A program made the translations under genes and the position numbers. The notes beneath the pieces were generated by a model, which made no database searches, had not been told where the DNA came from, and saw only the letters and a list, made by a program, of their open reading frames with translations. From Kazachstania africana CBS 2517 (taxonomy: Eukaryota > Ascomycota > Saccharomycetes > Saccharomycetales > Saccharomycetaceae): a DNA stretch of 64,000 bases. Positions 42,902-52,526 of the stretch are shown here, one piece after another; positions within the stretch are counted from its first letter, which is position 1, and each line of letters opens with the position of its first letter. Where the stretch lies: the NCBI RefSeq assembly GCF_000304475.1, contig NC_018946.1:496001-560000 (forward strand), read 5' to 3'.

Positions 42902-45286
42902 ATGGAAGAATTAGCTCTACAGTTTTCCGCAATTGGTTTCGAAGAACCAAAAGTTAAAGAAATCATCAAAAATAAAAAAGTTAGTGCTTCTCTATCAAGC
43001 TTGATTAATCAATCTCCAAAGGATTACCAATGGAATAAAGTTACAAGAACCCTTCTACACTCATTAGCCTCCTCAACAAAGGGCACTGAATACCCAAAGA
43101 TGGACTTAATCATCAATGGCATCATCAATGGAGATTTAAAGACAAATTTGCAAGTTGATGCAGCTTTCCAATATGTCAAGACGAAAGGTGAAGATGCTTC
43201 TGTCGAAGAAATGAATAAAATCTCCGGTGTGGGTGTCGTGGTCACAGAACAAGAAGTCAGAGGTACCATTGTTAAATTTATTAATGATAATAAAGGAGAA
43301 ATTGAAACTTCTCGTTATAAGATTGTTCCAAAACTTTTTGCTGAAATTAGAAATTTACCAAATTTGAAATGGGCAAATACCAGTTTATTCAAACCTATTA
43401 TAGATGAGGAAATTTTGAAGTTATTAGGCCCAAAGGATGAAAGAGATTTAGTTAAACCAAAAAGGGGTAAAGAGAGCAAAGCCTCAAACAACAAAGGTAA
43501 CAAAAAAAATGATACCAACCAATCTGAATCGACAAAGAGATCTATGTTCACCGAAGGTTTCTTAGGCGACTTGCATAAAGTTGGTGAAAATCCTCAAGCC
43601 TACCCAGAACTACTTAAGGATCATTTAGCCTTCACTGAAGGTAAAGTTCACACTAGATTCCCTCCAGAACCAAATGGATACTTACATATTGGTCATTCAA
43701 AAGCTATTATGGTCAACTTCGGGTATGCTAAACATTTTGGTGGCAAATGTTACCTAAGGTTCGATGACACCAATCCAGAAGCAGAAGCTCCTGAATACTT
43801 TGAATCTATAAAGAGAATGGTCTCTTGGTTAGGTTTCAAGCCATGGAAAATTACTTACTCTAGTGACTACTTCGACAAATTATACGATTTAGCTGAATTC
43901 TTGATCAAAAGTGATAAGGGCTACATCTGTCATTGTACAGCTGAAGAAATCAAGCGTGGCCGTGGTATTAAAGAAGATGGAACACCAGGTGGTGAAAGAT
44001 CTGCATGTGCACACCGTAGTAGACCAATTGAAGAATCTCTTGCAGAATTTAGAAAGATGAAGGACGGCTTTTACGAACCAGGTAAAGCCATCTTAAGGAT
44101 GAAACAAGATTTACAATCCCCAAATCCACAAATGTGGGATTTGATTGCCTATAGAGTGCTTAATGCACCACACCCAAGAACTGGTGACAAGTGGAGAATT
44201 TATCCAACTTACGATTTCACTCACTGTTTAGTTGATTCTTTTGAAAATATCACACACTCCTTGTGTACAACAGAATTTTATTTGTCAAGAGAAAGTTATG
44301 AATGGCTATGTGATCAAGTGCATGTATTTAGACCAGCTCAAAGAGAATATGGTCGTCTAAATATCACCGGTACCATTCTATCTAAGAGAAAAATTGCTAA
44401 ATTAGTTGAATTACACCATGTTAGGGGCTGGGATGATCCAAGATTATTCACTTTAGAAGCTATTCGTAGACGTGGTGTTCCACCTGGTGCAATTTTATCT
44501 TTCATAAACACTTTAGGTGTTACTACCAGTGATACCAACATTCAAGTTGCCAGATTTGAAACTGCAGTAAGAAAGTATCTTGAAGAAACAACACCTAGAT
44601 TGATGTTTATTCTTGATCCAATTGAAATAATTGTGGATAATTTAGCTGAGGATTATGAAGAAATTGTTTCTATTCCATATAGTAAGAAGTTTGGTGACAG
44701 AACAGTTCCATTTACCAAAAGAATTTACATTGAAAGAAAAGATTTTGATGAAAGTGCCGATGAAGAGTTTTATAGACTAACTCCTAATCAATCTGTTGGT
44801 CTTATCAGAGTTCCACACACTATATCAGTCAACAAAGTCATTAAAGATGACGCTGGTAAAGTTATTTCCATACATGTTAATTATAACAATGATAAGAAGG
44901 ATAAGCCAAAGACTTATATTCAATGGGTTCCTGTCAGCAAAAAGTACAACTCACCTGTCAATGTTAAGGAAACTAGAATTTACAATCCATTATTCAATTC
45001 CGAAAACCCTTCTACACATCCAGAAGGTTTCTTAAATGATATCAATCCAAATAGCGAAGAAGTGTATGAAAATTCTATTATCGAACATAACTTCTTTGAA
45101 GTTATCAAAAACTCTCCATATGAGAATGAGGATCTAAAGAAAGGTAGTGAGTTTTACGTTGAAGAAAATCCAAATACTAAGGAAGTGTGTAGATTCCAAG
45201 GTATGAGAGTAGGTTATTTTACCATGGATAAAGAAAGTTCGGATAATGAAATCATTTTGAATAGAATTGTTGGATTAAAAAATTAA
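42902..45286 (+). CDS. GLN4: cytosolic glutaminyl-tRNA synthetase
   Basis: A 794-residue class I synthetase that charges tRNA-Gln. The eukaryote-specific N-terminal domain (about 1-190) with a lysine-rich linker (about 180-215) precedes the catalytic core. The HIGH motif is in PEPNGYLHIGHSK; the KMSKS-type loop reads ILSKRKIAK. RFDDTNPE and WGDMRLFT-like WDDPRLFTLEAIRRRG are also present, then the two beta-barrel anticodon-binding domains. Length close to S. cerevisiae Gln4 (809). RRPE/PAC-like motifs upstream agree with growth-coupled expression. Locus YOR168W. Confidence 0.97.
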   Translation: MEELALQFSAIGFEEPKVKEIIKNKKVSASLSSLINQSPKDYQWNKVTRTLLHSLASSTKGTEYPKMDLIINGIINGDLKTNLQVDAAFQYVKTKGEDASVEEMNKISGVGVVVTEQEVRGTIVKFINDNKGEIETSRYKIVPKLFAEIRNLPNLKWANTSLFKPIIDEEILKLLGPKDERDLVKPKRGKESKASNNKGNKKNDTNQSESTKRSMFTEGFLGDLHKVGENPQAYPELLKDHLAFTEGKVHTRFPPEPNGYLHIGHSKAIMVNFGYAKHFGGKCYLRFDDTNPEAEAPEYFESIKRMVSWLGFKPWKITYSSDYFDKLYDLAEFLIKSDKGYICHCTAEEIKRGRGIKEDGTPGGERSACAHRSRPIEESLAEFRKMKDGFYEPGKAILRMKQDLQSPNPQMWDLIAYRVLNAPHPRTGDKWRIYPTYDFTHCLVDSFENITHSLCTTEFYLSRESYEWLCDQVHVFRPAQREYGRLNITGTILSKRKIAKLVELHHVRGWDDPRLFTLEAIRRRGVPPGAILSFINTLGVTTSDTNIQVARFETAVRKYLEETTPRLMFILDPIEIIVDNLAEDYEEIVSIPYSKKFGDRTVPFTKRIYIERKDFDESADEEFYRLTPNQSVGLIRVPHTISVNKVIKDDAGKVISIHVNYNNDKKDKPKTYIQWVPVSKKYNSPVNVKETRIYNPLFNSENPSTHPEGFLNDINPNSEEVYENSIIEHNFFEVIKNSPYENEDLKKGSEFYVEENPNTKEVCRFQGMRVGYFTMDKESSDNEIILNRIVGLKN

Positions 45287-45556
45287 AGGACTGACTAAAT
45301 ATTATCCATTGAACTAATATATCTTACCTACAAAATTTTAATTCAATATCTTCTTTTGTTCAGAGAGGAATGTATGTTATTGATGAGATAAAAATGTATA
45401 AAATATTTATGAAATTAGCTATAAGAAAAAGGAAATGATTTAAAATTTGATCTGTGCTATGTATATTTGTAGGACAATGTAAGAAAAATAAAAATTACAT
45501 CGAAAGTTATTGACAGGATTATGTGTAAAAAAAGAAACATCAATGCTAAATTTATC

Positions 45557-47362
45557 TTACATTGATTCAAAGTTACTATCTTTGAAACGACCATCTTTCA
45601 ATAATGTTTTTACAAGGCCTGGTATGATTTCAACCTGTAACGGTTCATAATTAAATCTTTCACCATCGATTGAAAAGACATTTTTATTATTCGGAGATTT
45701 AGGCACAATTTTGTATGCAACAATTTTAGAATATAAAACTTCAGTCTGTGATAAATGTGTACCTTTATCCAAAGATAATAAAATGGATGTCATTCTTGAC
45801 ACTGGTGTAGTTGTGTTTGTCACAACCAAGTCCATTGTACCATCATTTGGTAAAGCGGCTGGGAAAAAATTGACGTTATTTGAAATATAAGGCATTTTAC
45901 CAATATAAAAGATGGAAAGATTTTCAGTAACATTTGAATCAAGCTTCTCCCAATCATGTGGAATTGGACAATCTAAAGGATATTTTAATGCAAAGTCATT
46001 TTCGGTGATGACATTGCTTTTAATATTTTTTTTATTACCTTGTGAATCCTGAAGGTTATTGATATAAAAATCTTTTAAATGTTCCTTATCCTTTACGGCA
46101 TATTTGACGTAAATATCACAGGGGAATTTTTTGCTTTGAAAAACGTTGTATGCTACACCTAAATCAAATCTAATTGGTCCCATCCATCTTATGAATTCTG
46201 TATTTATATCTGATTCAGCAATACAACCACAAGTTTGACTGAGAAAGGATAAATTTGTTGTGCAGTCATTTTCTTTTTGTTGCGAACAACTCATTATATC
46301 TATTCTTGTCTCTTGAGACTTCAGTAATGAAAGTGTAGCATGCGATGGGTTTCCAGTTCCGTGACAGGATATACTCATTGCATTACCTGAACCACAAGGT
46401 AACTGGGTGACACATAGCTTGTTGAATGCATTTGAGCGATCTGTACGTTGGTATAGACCGTTAATTACTTCATATGGTATACCATCACCAGAAGCGCAAA
46501 CTATGGTATCAAATTTGTCTAAATCCAACTTGCGAGCAATTTGCATTGCATGTCTATGATATTCAGTTAGTTTAACTTCAAATTTGAAAAAGGTTAATTT
46601 TAAAATTGGTTCGACATGTTCTTGAAATAGTTTAAGAGCTTTACCTTTCCCACCGTGGGGATTAATAATTATGAGTAAAGATTTATTACGATCTTTGCCC
46701 AAATTTGGATAACTTTTTAATAAGATTTGTTCCACAATATTTGTTGAAGTGGAAGGCAAATAATCTATTAGGACATTGATCTTTTTTGGAATCAAATTAT
46801 TGTTATGAGATGAGATAAACGTAATTTCAATAATTTTATCATTTGAATTTGATAATGAAATGGTGCTTATATCTATAATGGTGTTAGCTTGTTCTTGAGA
46901 CGAAGATGTTTTTGTTTTCTTGCCGTTTTGATTTTCATCACTAGCAGTATAATTATTTTTTTGTATGCCAGAAGATAGAGAATTTGTGCTTGAATAAACT
47001 TGTGAGACTGTGTTCATTAGTTGATCATTTGGATCATCATCATCGTCATCATCGTCATCCGATTCAATAGAAGCTGTATTTAAATATCTAGCGTTAATAA
47101 TGTTATGAAAAGGTATTATTGTATTTATTGGTAGCAGAGAGGATCTGGAAGGATCATTAGTTGAATCATCGAAACAACAAGTATTAAAACAGAAATATGA
47201 ACCGACAGTATCATCTACTAAGGTGCGTACATTCATAGACTCCGGGTCATCTTCAAAAGGATTTGAAAGTTGTGATTTGATTAATATACCATCATCTGTG
47301 AGTATACCTCTAGAATAGTTATTATTGTTTGTAATCGAACTATCGGAATCGAGCAGCTGCAT
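45557..47362 (-). CDS. LCB4: sphingoid long-chain base kinase
   Basis: A 601-residue lipid kinase that phosphorylates dihydrosphingosine and phytosphingosine. The diacylglycerol-kinase-type catalytic domain starts near residue 235: LLIIINPHGGKGKAL (nucleotide loop), CASGDGIPYEVINGLY (SGDG), and QLPCGSGNAMSISC. A C-terminal beta domain follows with PNDGTMDL and FSIDGERFNYEPLQVEI. The N-terminal 220 residues are poorly ordered with an Asp run (47030-47062). The frame is open to 47377 from a GTG; the ATG at 47362 is used. Locus YOR171C; LCB5 (YLR260W) is the alternative paralogue. Confidence 0.93.
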   Translation of the reverse strand: MQLLDSDSSITNNNNYSRGILTDDGILIKSQLSNPFEDDPESMNVRTLVDDTVGSYFCFNTCCFDDSTNDPSRSSLLPINTIIPFHNIINARYLNTASIESDDDDDDDDDPNDQLMNTVSQVYSSTNSLSSGIQKNNYTASDENQNGKKTKTSSSQEQANTIIDISTISLSNSNDKIIEITFISSHNNNLIPKKINVLIDYLPSTSTNIVEQILLKSYPNLGKDRNKSLLIIINPHGGKGKALKLFQEHVEPILKLTFFKFEVKLTEYHRHAMQIARKLDLDKFDTIVCASGDGIPYEVINGLYQRTDRSNAFNKLCVTQLPCGSGNAMSISCHGTGNPSHATLSLLKSQETRIDIMSCSQQKENDCTTNLSFLSQTCGCIAESDINTEFIRWMGPIRFDLGVAYNVFQSKKFPCDIYVKYAVKDKEHLKDFYINNLQDSQGNKKNIKSNVITENDFALKYPLDCPIPHDWEKLDSNVTENLSIFYIGKMPYISNNVNFFPAALPNDGTMDLVVTNTTTPVSRMTSILLSLDKGTHLSQTEVLYSKIVAYKIVPKSPNNKNVFSIDGERFNYEPLQVEIIPGLVKTLLKDGRFKDSNFESM

Positions 47363-48186
47363 AAATATGTTTCTCACTCTTTTCTCTTAGTTCAGTTTAT
47401 CAGTGATATATATAAGTTCGTTTACTGTTCTATTTTCTGATAAACTAGTTACATGAAAATTAAGATAAACTGAGTTATTAAATGGAAAATGCAAAGGACG
47501 GGTACCAGTTGTATTTACTTTCATCTTACTTGATGTACCGCTACATAGTGTGTTGCATACCGACCGAGAGACGTTCGAAACTACAAAAAGAAAAGACCCT
47601 GCAGCTGTACAGAATGGGGTAACTGTCTTTGTGCGATGTGGTCTCACCACCATTATTGGTACCACCAGCGGCAGCACCACCAACCACTACTGGGGTGAAT
47701 GTGAATACCACTCGAAGCAAGTCTCGGTACTCACTCACTCATTCACTCACACCGACTAATGGCTCCTGCTGCTTCTGCTGCTCCTCATGATGCAGACTCA
47801 TTCCATGGAAGAGCCGGAAAAGAAGGAAACGGACCACATCCGCTTGTCGGGTGAAGCCTACGGAAGTAACAGTTCCGTACAAACCGCACCATACAAAATG
47901 ATTTCATTGTCTATACAGCATGAATGTATGTGTCTTGAAGCTGATGACTAGTGTATACTCTGTAGTTAAACTGTATATGTACATATCGTTACCAGGAGAA
48001 CCGAAACATCGATTAGTAGAACAGAGCTATTGCTTCAGCCCTCCATCTGGCTCCATACGTTTCGAATGTTTTCAGTATCGGAAAGAAGAAGAGTAGTGGT
48101 ACTATTACATTAAGGTATCGTCAATCAGAAAGTCTCTATTAATAGCATCATTCATTTAGAGGCCTTGTATTATAATACTATGTTAC
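47363..48186. promoter_or_regulatory. LCB4 upstream region
   Basis: An 824-bp gap. A GC-richer part at 47640-47900 has CACTCA repeats (about 47727-47750) and CTGCTGCTTCTGCTGCTCC. No gene is seen apart from short chance frames. Confidence 0.35.
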
Positions 48187-48372
48187 TTACTTCGTGATCG
48201 TAGTAGCTACAACCGTTTTCTGTATTTCTGTAGGTCTCGTAGTAACCAGTCTTCTATGAAATCGTCCGCTGGAATCCCTATATGTAGTAATGCTGACAAC
48301 ATTCTTGGCAATATTACCACAAAACAACATCAGTAATACTGTCAAGAACGTTATCTTTCCAAATATCTGCAT
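48187..48372 (-). CDS. candidate small secreted or membrane peptide, 61 residues
   Basis: From the ATG at 48372: a basic start (MQIFGK), a hydrophobic core (ITFLTVLLMLFCGNIA) typical of a signal peptide or anchor, then a 39-residue Thr/Val/Arg-rich part (VVSITTYRDSSGRFH..., TTRPTE, VVATTITK). The Thr-rich tail recalls cell-wall proteins, but the ORF is too short to be one. It could be the remnant of such a gene or a genuine small protein. The open frame extends to 48399 only from a TTG. Confidence 0.33.
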   Translation of the reverse strand: MQIFGKITFLTVLLMLFCGNIAKNVVSITTYRDSSGRFHRRLVTTRPTEIQKTVVATTITK

Positions 48373-48583
48373 CGTTATAATAATAATAATAATAACCAAC
48401 TAATATTTTCACTGTCTCTTTCTTACGTTAATCTTTTAATTTACCGTCTTTTTCCCTCTTTAATATCACTCGCTTATTTTATATCTAAATATATTTGACA
48501 TCAATAAAATTTGAAATACTACAAACCTTAACTTTGTGCCAATATTCCTCACGTAATAAGATTAATTTCTTCAGCTCCTTCTC

Positions 48584-49096
48584 ATGCCGAAATACAGAGA
48601 TTCTTATTACCAATACAATCATCAAATCCATTCAAACCATGTTATCTACTCAAATTGGTTTAATGATATGCCAATCCCAAATCCTGATACTAACATTTCC
48701 GCATCCAATAATAACAATTCTCTGACAAATACAGATAGTACTTCAACTTCAAATAATGGGAATTCAAATTTAAACAGTAAATATTGGGATTTCTTCGATA
48801 CAAACGCTTTGAATCAAGATTTTGATCTTTTTAACAATATTATAGTGGAACCAAATGGTAATTTAATATTCAATAAAAAAAACTTCAATAGTAATGCTCG
48901 TGTAACTGAACCTGACTATAATAACGACGATGATATGAACACTTTGTCAGATGAAACTGATATAAATTGCAATGGTAATAATAATGATCCAGATAACTCA
49001 GATAACGATGTCATAGTTGGCTCACTGTTCAACATTGATACCATTGAAAGGATTAAAACTTTTATCAGTTCATGGGAATACACAAATAACATTTAA
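48584..49096 (+). CDS. Asn/Asp-rich acidic protein, unknown
   Basis: A 170-residue protein I do not recognise. The first 35 residues are Tyr/His/Asn-rich; the middle is low-complexity Asn/Ser/Thr. Two more ordered parts are visible: SKYWDFFDTNALNQDFDLFNN with aromatic-acidic pattern (about 65-85) and a C-terminal helix (VGSLFNIDTIERIKTFISSWEY, about 143-165). It is strongly acidic. No transmembrane segment. Long AT-rich gaps border it on both sides. The two ordered motifs flanked by disordered linkers suggest a protein-binding role, but that is only a guess. Confidence 0.5.
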   Translation: MPKYRDSYYQYNHQIHSNHVIYSNWFNDMPIPNPDTNISASNNNNSLTNTDSTSTSNNGNSNLNSKYWDFFDTNALNQDFDLFNNIIVEPNGNLIFNKKNFNSNARVTEPDYNNDDDMNTLSDETDINCNGNNNDPDNSDNDVIVGSLFNIDTIERIKTFISSWEYTNNI

Positions 49097-50908
49097 GTAA
49101 GAGCCATTTTCGCGTTTTACAAAAGAAGCTTGCTTGGCCCAATTCGTTAGCAAAAATTTCAACTGCTCATTTCTTATAGATTGTAATCTTCTGGTTGTTG
49201 TTATTGTTATATTGTGAAGCAAAAAATGTCCCCGTCACAACTCATGTAAAAAGTGAAAAGAAAGTGAGAGGAGAAAAGGAGACCTCAATAGATTTGTTTA
49301 TCATAATCAGACTGGTAACCATTATGAAGAATCCTAATTTTAAACGCTAGTATTCTCAATAAAATAATTGAAAAAACAACAACACTGTGCTAGCCATTGA
49401 AATACAACTATCTAGGCTTAGTATAAACGAGAACGAAGTGTAGTCCCCATGGAAAATATGCTTGAAAGCTTGCGTGGAGATAAATGAAATGATACTTGCA
49501 GAGCTATGAGAAAAATAGTAGCCAAAGCTTGAAAGATGAATCAAGTTATTCTACTTGCTGGCTATCAATTCCTTTATTTTGCTCATTTCGCATTTGACAA
49601 AATAACATTCTGTGATATAAGCAAGTTTCCACTAAAATTTACCCAGTAGTTGAAATAATATGATACTAATGAGTGAATATATCTGTCGGTATATACTTAA
49701 AAGAGAAAAGTAATGGGAGTTTATGTCAAAAGTTTCAAATAACTCATTGTTCTGTATTATAGTTGAGCGTCTTTTCTTCAACAAAATTCATTTATTACTT
49801 TGCAATATGCCTTGTGAATGAAATAGACTTCCCCGCCTTTCATAGTGAGAGGAAGTATCCTACCGATTATAAACAAGGTGTCACTAATTATATTTTACCC
49901 CAAATATCATCATTTATGGTCATACTTTGAAAAAACCTTTTCTATGTAAGTTTATTGCCGTGAATAGTTGCGACAGTCAGTTATGACTTGGAAGCACGCT
50001 TAGAATTCCGCTCCGTATCTCAATGGGGAAGATGCGTTTATTATACATATCGTGTAAGGATTATTTTGGTGATTTAACATACTACGATTTTTTATTCTTA
50101 TGTCTCTATGGAGCCGTCCATAACTGTTCCAAAACGGCATCTCTTTTTCGGGCACATGATGATTTATGAAAAAGCCTATGTAGATCTATCAATATTTTAT
50201 TTATAGAGTAATAAGATGTCAAGTGTATATAAGGCTTTCGGTTCAAAATACTTATAATGCTCAAATTTGAATTCATATATTATATCCAGGAAATTTTGAA
50301 GTGTTCTTGAAAGTACGTGAAAATCATATTGTATCGATTATCGTTTTCGAGAAAGGTAAAATTTTTTTGGGTGGATTAATATTTCGTTATTATTTCTGCT
50401 CTTTGGGACCAAACATTTTCAAACTAAAATTTTAACTAGAATAATATGCAGTGAGACAAACTTTGATCAAACTTTGTGTTCACCTGAGTAATTATACTTT
50501 TTCCAAAACATTTTGACTTATAACAATAGCCACGTTCTAGATTTGTAAGTAAATACTCTGTCATAGTTGTTGTACCATATCTGTTGCATGACAATATGTA
50601 GTCGTATTTGTCTCGCATATTTGTTTCATTAGAATATATAGCCGTGTTTATCACACCAGGTTTATTGTTCATTTCTTCTGGAACCTTCTAAATTTGCCAT
50701 TCTAACCATCAAAACATTGAAATGTCAGTATAATACTATTCCCAGCATTTATATATTGAAAGAAGCAAGCTTTTGGTACGCTTTTAACTATACTTACACG
50801 ATCAGATCCGTTTCTACGATCCTGTTCCTGAATTAGAATGTACGCAAGCATTATATTTCGTCTGTATTTTCTGTCTTGTTTATTATTAAACTTGCTACAA
50901 ATAATACT
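49097..50908. other. 1.8-kb gene-poor region
   Basis: No protein gene, RNA gene or repeat could be supported here. It is AT-rich throughout, with stops in all frames and only short chance ORFs. I see no LTR ends (TGTTG...CAACA) despite the nearby tRNA gene. It lies where synteny with S. cerevisiae changes from the YOR160-190 segment to centromere-proximal genes. Confidence 0.5.
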
Positions 50909-50981
50909 GCTTCTATGGCCAAGTTGGTAAGGCGCCACACTAGTAATGTGGAGATCATCAGTTCGACTCTGGTTGGAAGCA
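50909..50981 (+). tRNA. tRNA-Thr(AGT)
   Basis: A 73-nt cloverleaf without intron. The acceptor stem pairs GCTTCTA with TGGAAGC. The anticodon arm is CCACA-CTAGTAA-TGTGG with anticodon AGT at 50942-50944. The T arm carries GTTCGACTC (B box), and the A box reads TGGCCAAGTTGG. Discriminator base A at 50981; no encoded CCA. AGT becomes IGT and reads ACU/ACC threonine codons. A T5 terminator follows at once. Confidence 0.97.
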
Positions 50982-50985
50982 TTCC

Positions 50986-50990
50986 TTTTT
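50986..50990 (+). terminator. RNA polymerase III terminator of tRNA-Thr
   Basis: A run of five T residues starts five bases after the tRNA end, followed by a C-rich stretch. Confidence 0.8.
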
Positions 50991-51560
50991 CCCCGCCCCC
51001 ACAGAAGGTGTATTTTTACCGACACGAAATCATCTTTTTGTGATGGCGTTTTATTTCCTACATAAATCCATCATAACTGAAGGGAAGCTGCACCGATCGT
51101 TTGAAGGTTTGTTTATATTGCTGAATTATTAACCGTGAACCTCCAATCGGATGCCCTATTCTGATGCCTATTTTAGAAAAACCAGTCCTGCGTGAAAACT
51201 AAAGAGAGTCTAATCTGGGAGCTCAGCTGAGGCATGTACATCAGATGATCGGCTTCGAAAAATTTCTATAGCTGCCGCCCATAAGGAAAAAGGCGTAAGA
51301 AGTAAGAAAATCTATGGCATAATTTGACATGCAATATTCAAATATTTTTTTTCCATTAAATTACGTAGGCGACTGTTTTATATATTGTTATTTATATCTA
51401 GTTATTCCATGGTGAGTAAAAAACCTCTTTTAGCCAATCAAGCACAGTTACATAGTGCTCTTTGATTAGAGAAAACTACTTTTACAGTCAAGATGCTACC
51501 CTGTTCTGGCCTTCTTCGAGGATACGAATGTCTTATCAACCAATACGTGTAATTGCTTGG
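50991..51560. other. tRNA-Thr to IZH2 intergenic region
   Basis: A 570-bp gap downstream of the tRNA and IZH2 (3' side). No gene, LTR or clear motif is visible. Confidence 0.4.
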
Positions 51561-52526
51561 CTAACGTAATATGTTTAGCATTGATGGAATAACAAACATG
51601 TGAACATGCTCGTAGCTACACATCAGTGCCTTAAAATGACAAAGAGCAGCAATGACAACTAGAATATGGAATAACTGATGGGAATGTCCCCATATATCAT
51701 ATTTACCTGGCGTATACTTTTCTGGGAACCTTATACCATATAAAAATGCACCAAAGATATAAAAAACTCCTTCCAGTAAAACCCATTTTAATTGAATTCT
51801 ATGCCAAGTATTGTAAAACCCATAATGATATAGTCCACATATGACCGGAAGCACTGCTGACAAACCAAAGCAAACAAACAAGGTCGCCCTATACGCCCTA
51901 CATTCTCTTGAGCGGAATTTATCCTTCAATGAGACAGTAGCGCAGGCTAGCCCAAAAGAGAGAGTAATAAATGCAAAGACATAAAATAGACTGGGTGTAT
52001 CATAAAATCCGTAGTATAGAAGACTTATCATCGAAGTACTGATCAGAACGACTATCCCCAGATAATCCAGTTTGTTTCCAAATGTTGCAATCCTTAGAGA
52101 GTGACTTTTAAAACAATGGAAAGTGCTGCTCAATATTAGGCAAGTAAATGCACCTAAGAAAAACAAATCAATATATAAATAATCTAGCACCGTCGTAGTC
52201 CTAAACTTCGGTACAATGGTTTTGTTCAGTAGCGAAGTCATTAGAAAGCATACTGCTGGAATTAAGTGAGAATAAACATTAACCGATTCGTTATGAAGAT
52301 AGAAAAGGCTTTCAATGCATGAGAAAAAACTATTAGTCTCTTTCACATAGCCGCTAATAATATGTTCATTGTCCTTTTGCCAATCAGGAATCTCATTCCA
52401 ATTGTATAATTGGATAATTTTTTCGAGACTTCTGATTGTCTCTCCTTTATTCTGTTCAACGACATCTTGAAAAGCTGTATCAATAGTAACCTTTCTTGTC
52501 GATCTTTTTGGACGACTCGAAATCAT
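51561..52526 (-). CDS. IZH2: PAQR/hemolysin III-family membrane receptor
   Basis: A 321-residue seven-transmembrane protein of the progestin/adiponectin-receptor family. The family motifs are present: a cytosolic N-terminus, ESLFYLHNESVNVYSHLI, SSTFHCFKSHS with the first metal-binding His, LDYLGIVVLI, and the C-terminal HSHQLFHILVV with two more. These zinc-site residues suggest hydrolase-like activity, as for adiponectin receptors. S. cerevisiae Izh2 (317) affects zinc and lipid homeostasis and responds to osmotin. The neighbour RRP6 supports IZH2 (YOL002C), near CEN15, over IZH1/IZH3/IZH4. Confidence 0.92.
   Translation of the reverse strand: MISSRPKRSTRKVTIDTAFQDVVEQNKGETIRSLEKIIQLYNWNEIPDWQKDNEHIISGYVKETNSFFSCIESLFYLHNESVNVYSHLIPAVCFLMTSLLNKTIVPKFRTTTVLDYLYIDLFFLGAFTCLILSSTFHCFKSHSLRIATFGNKLDYLGIVVLISTSMISLLYYGFYDTPSLFYVFAFITLSFGLACATVSLKDKFRSRECRAYRATLFVCFGLSAVLPVICGLYHYGFYNTWHRIQLKWVLLEGVFYIFGAFLYGIRFPEKYTPGKYDIWGHSHQLFHILVVIAALCHFKALMCSYEHVHMFVIPSMLNILR

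Noticed and set aside
47387..47759. ORFs upstream of LCB4
   Set aside because: Several overlapping frames in promoter-like DNA with repeated CACTCA; no conserved pattern seen.
50436..51025. Minus-strand ORFs around tRNA-Thr
   Set aside because: One runs through the tRNA gene itself, the other has no coding character.
50982..51560. Possible Ty LTR next to the tRNA gene
   Set aside because: I found no TGTTG/CAACA ends, target-site duplication or primer-binding site.
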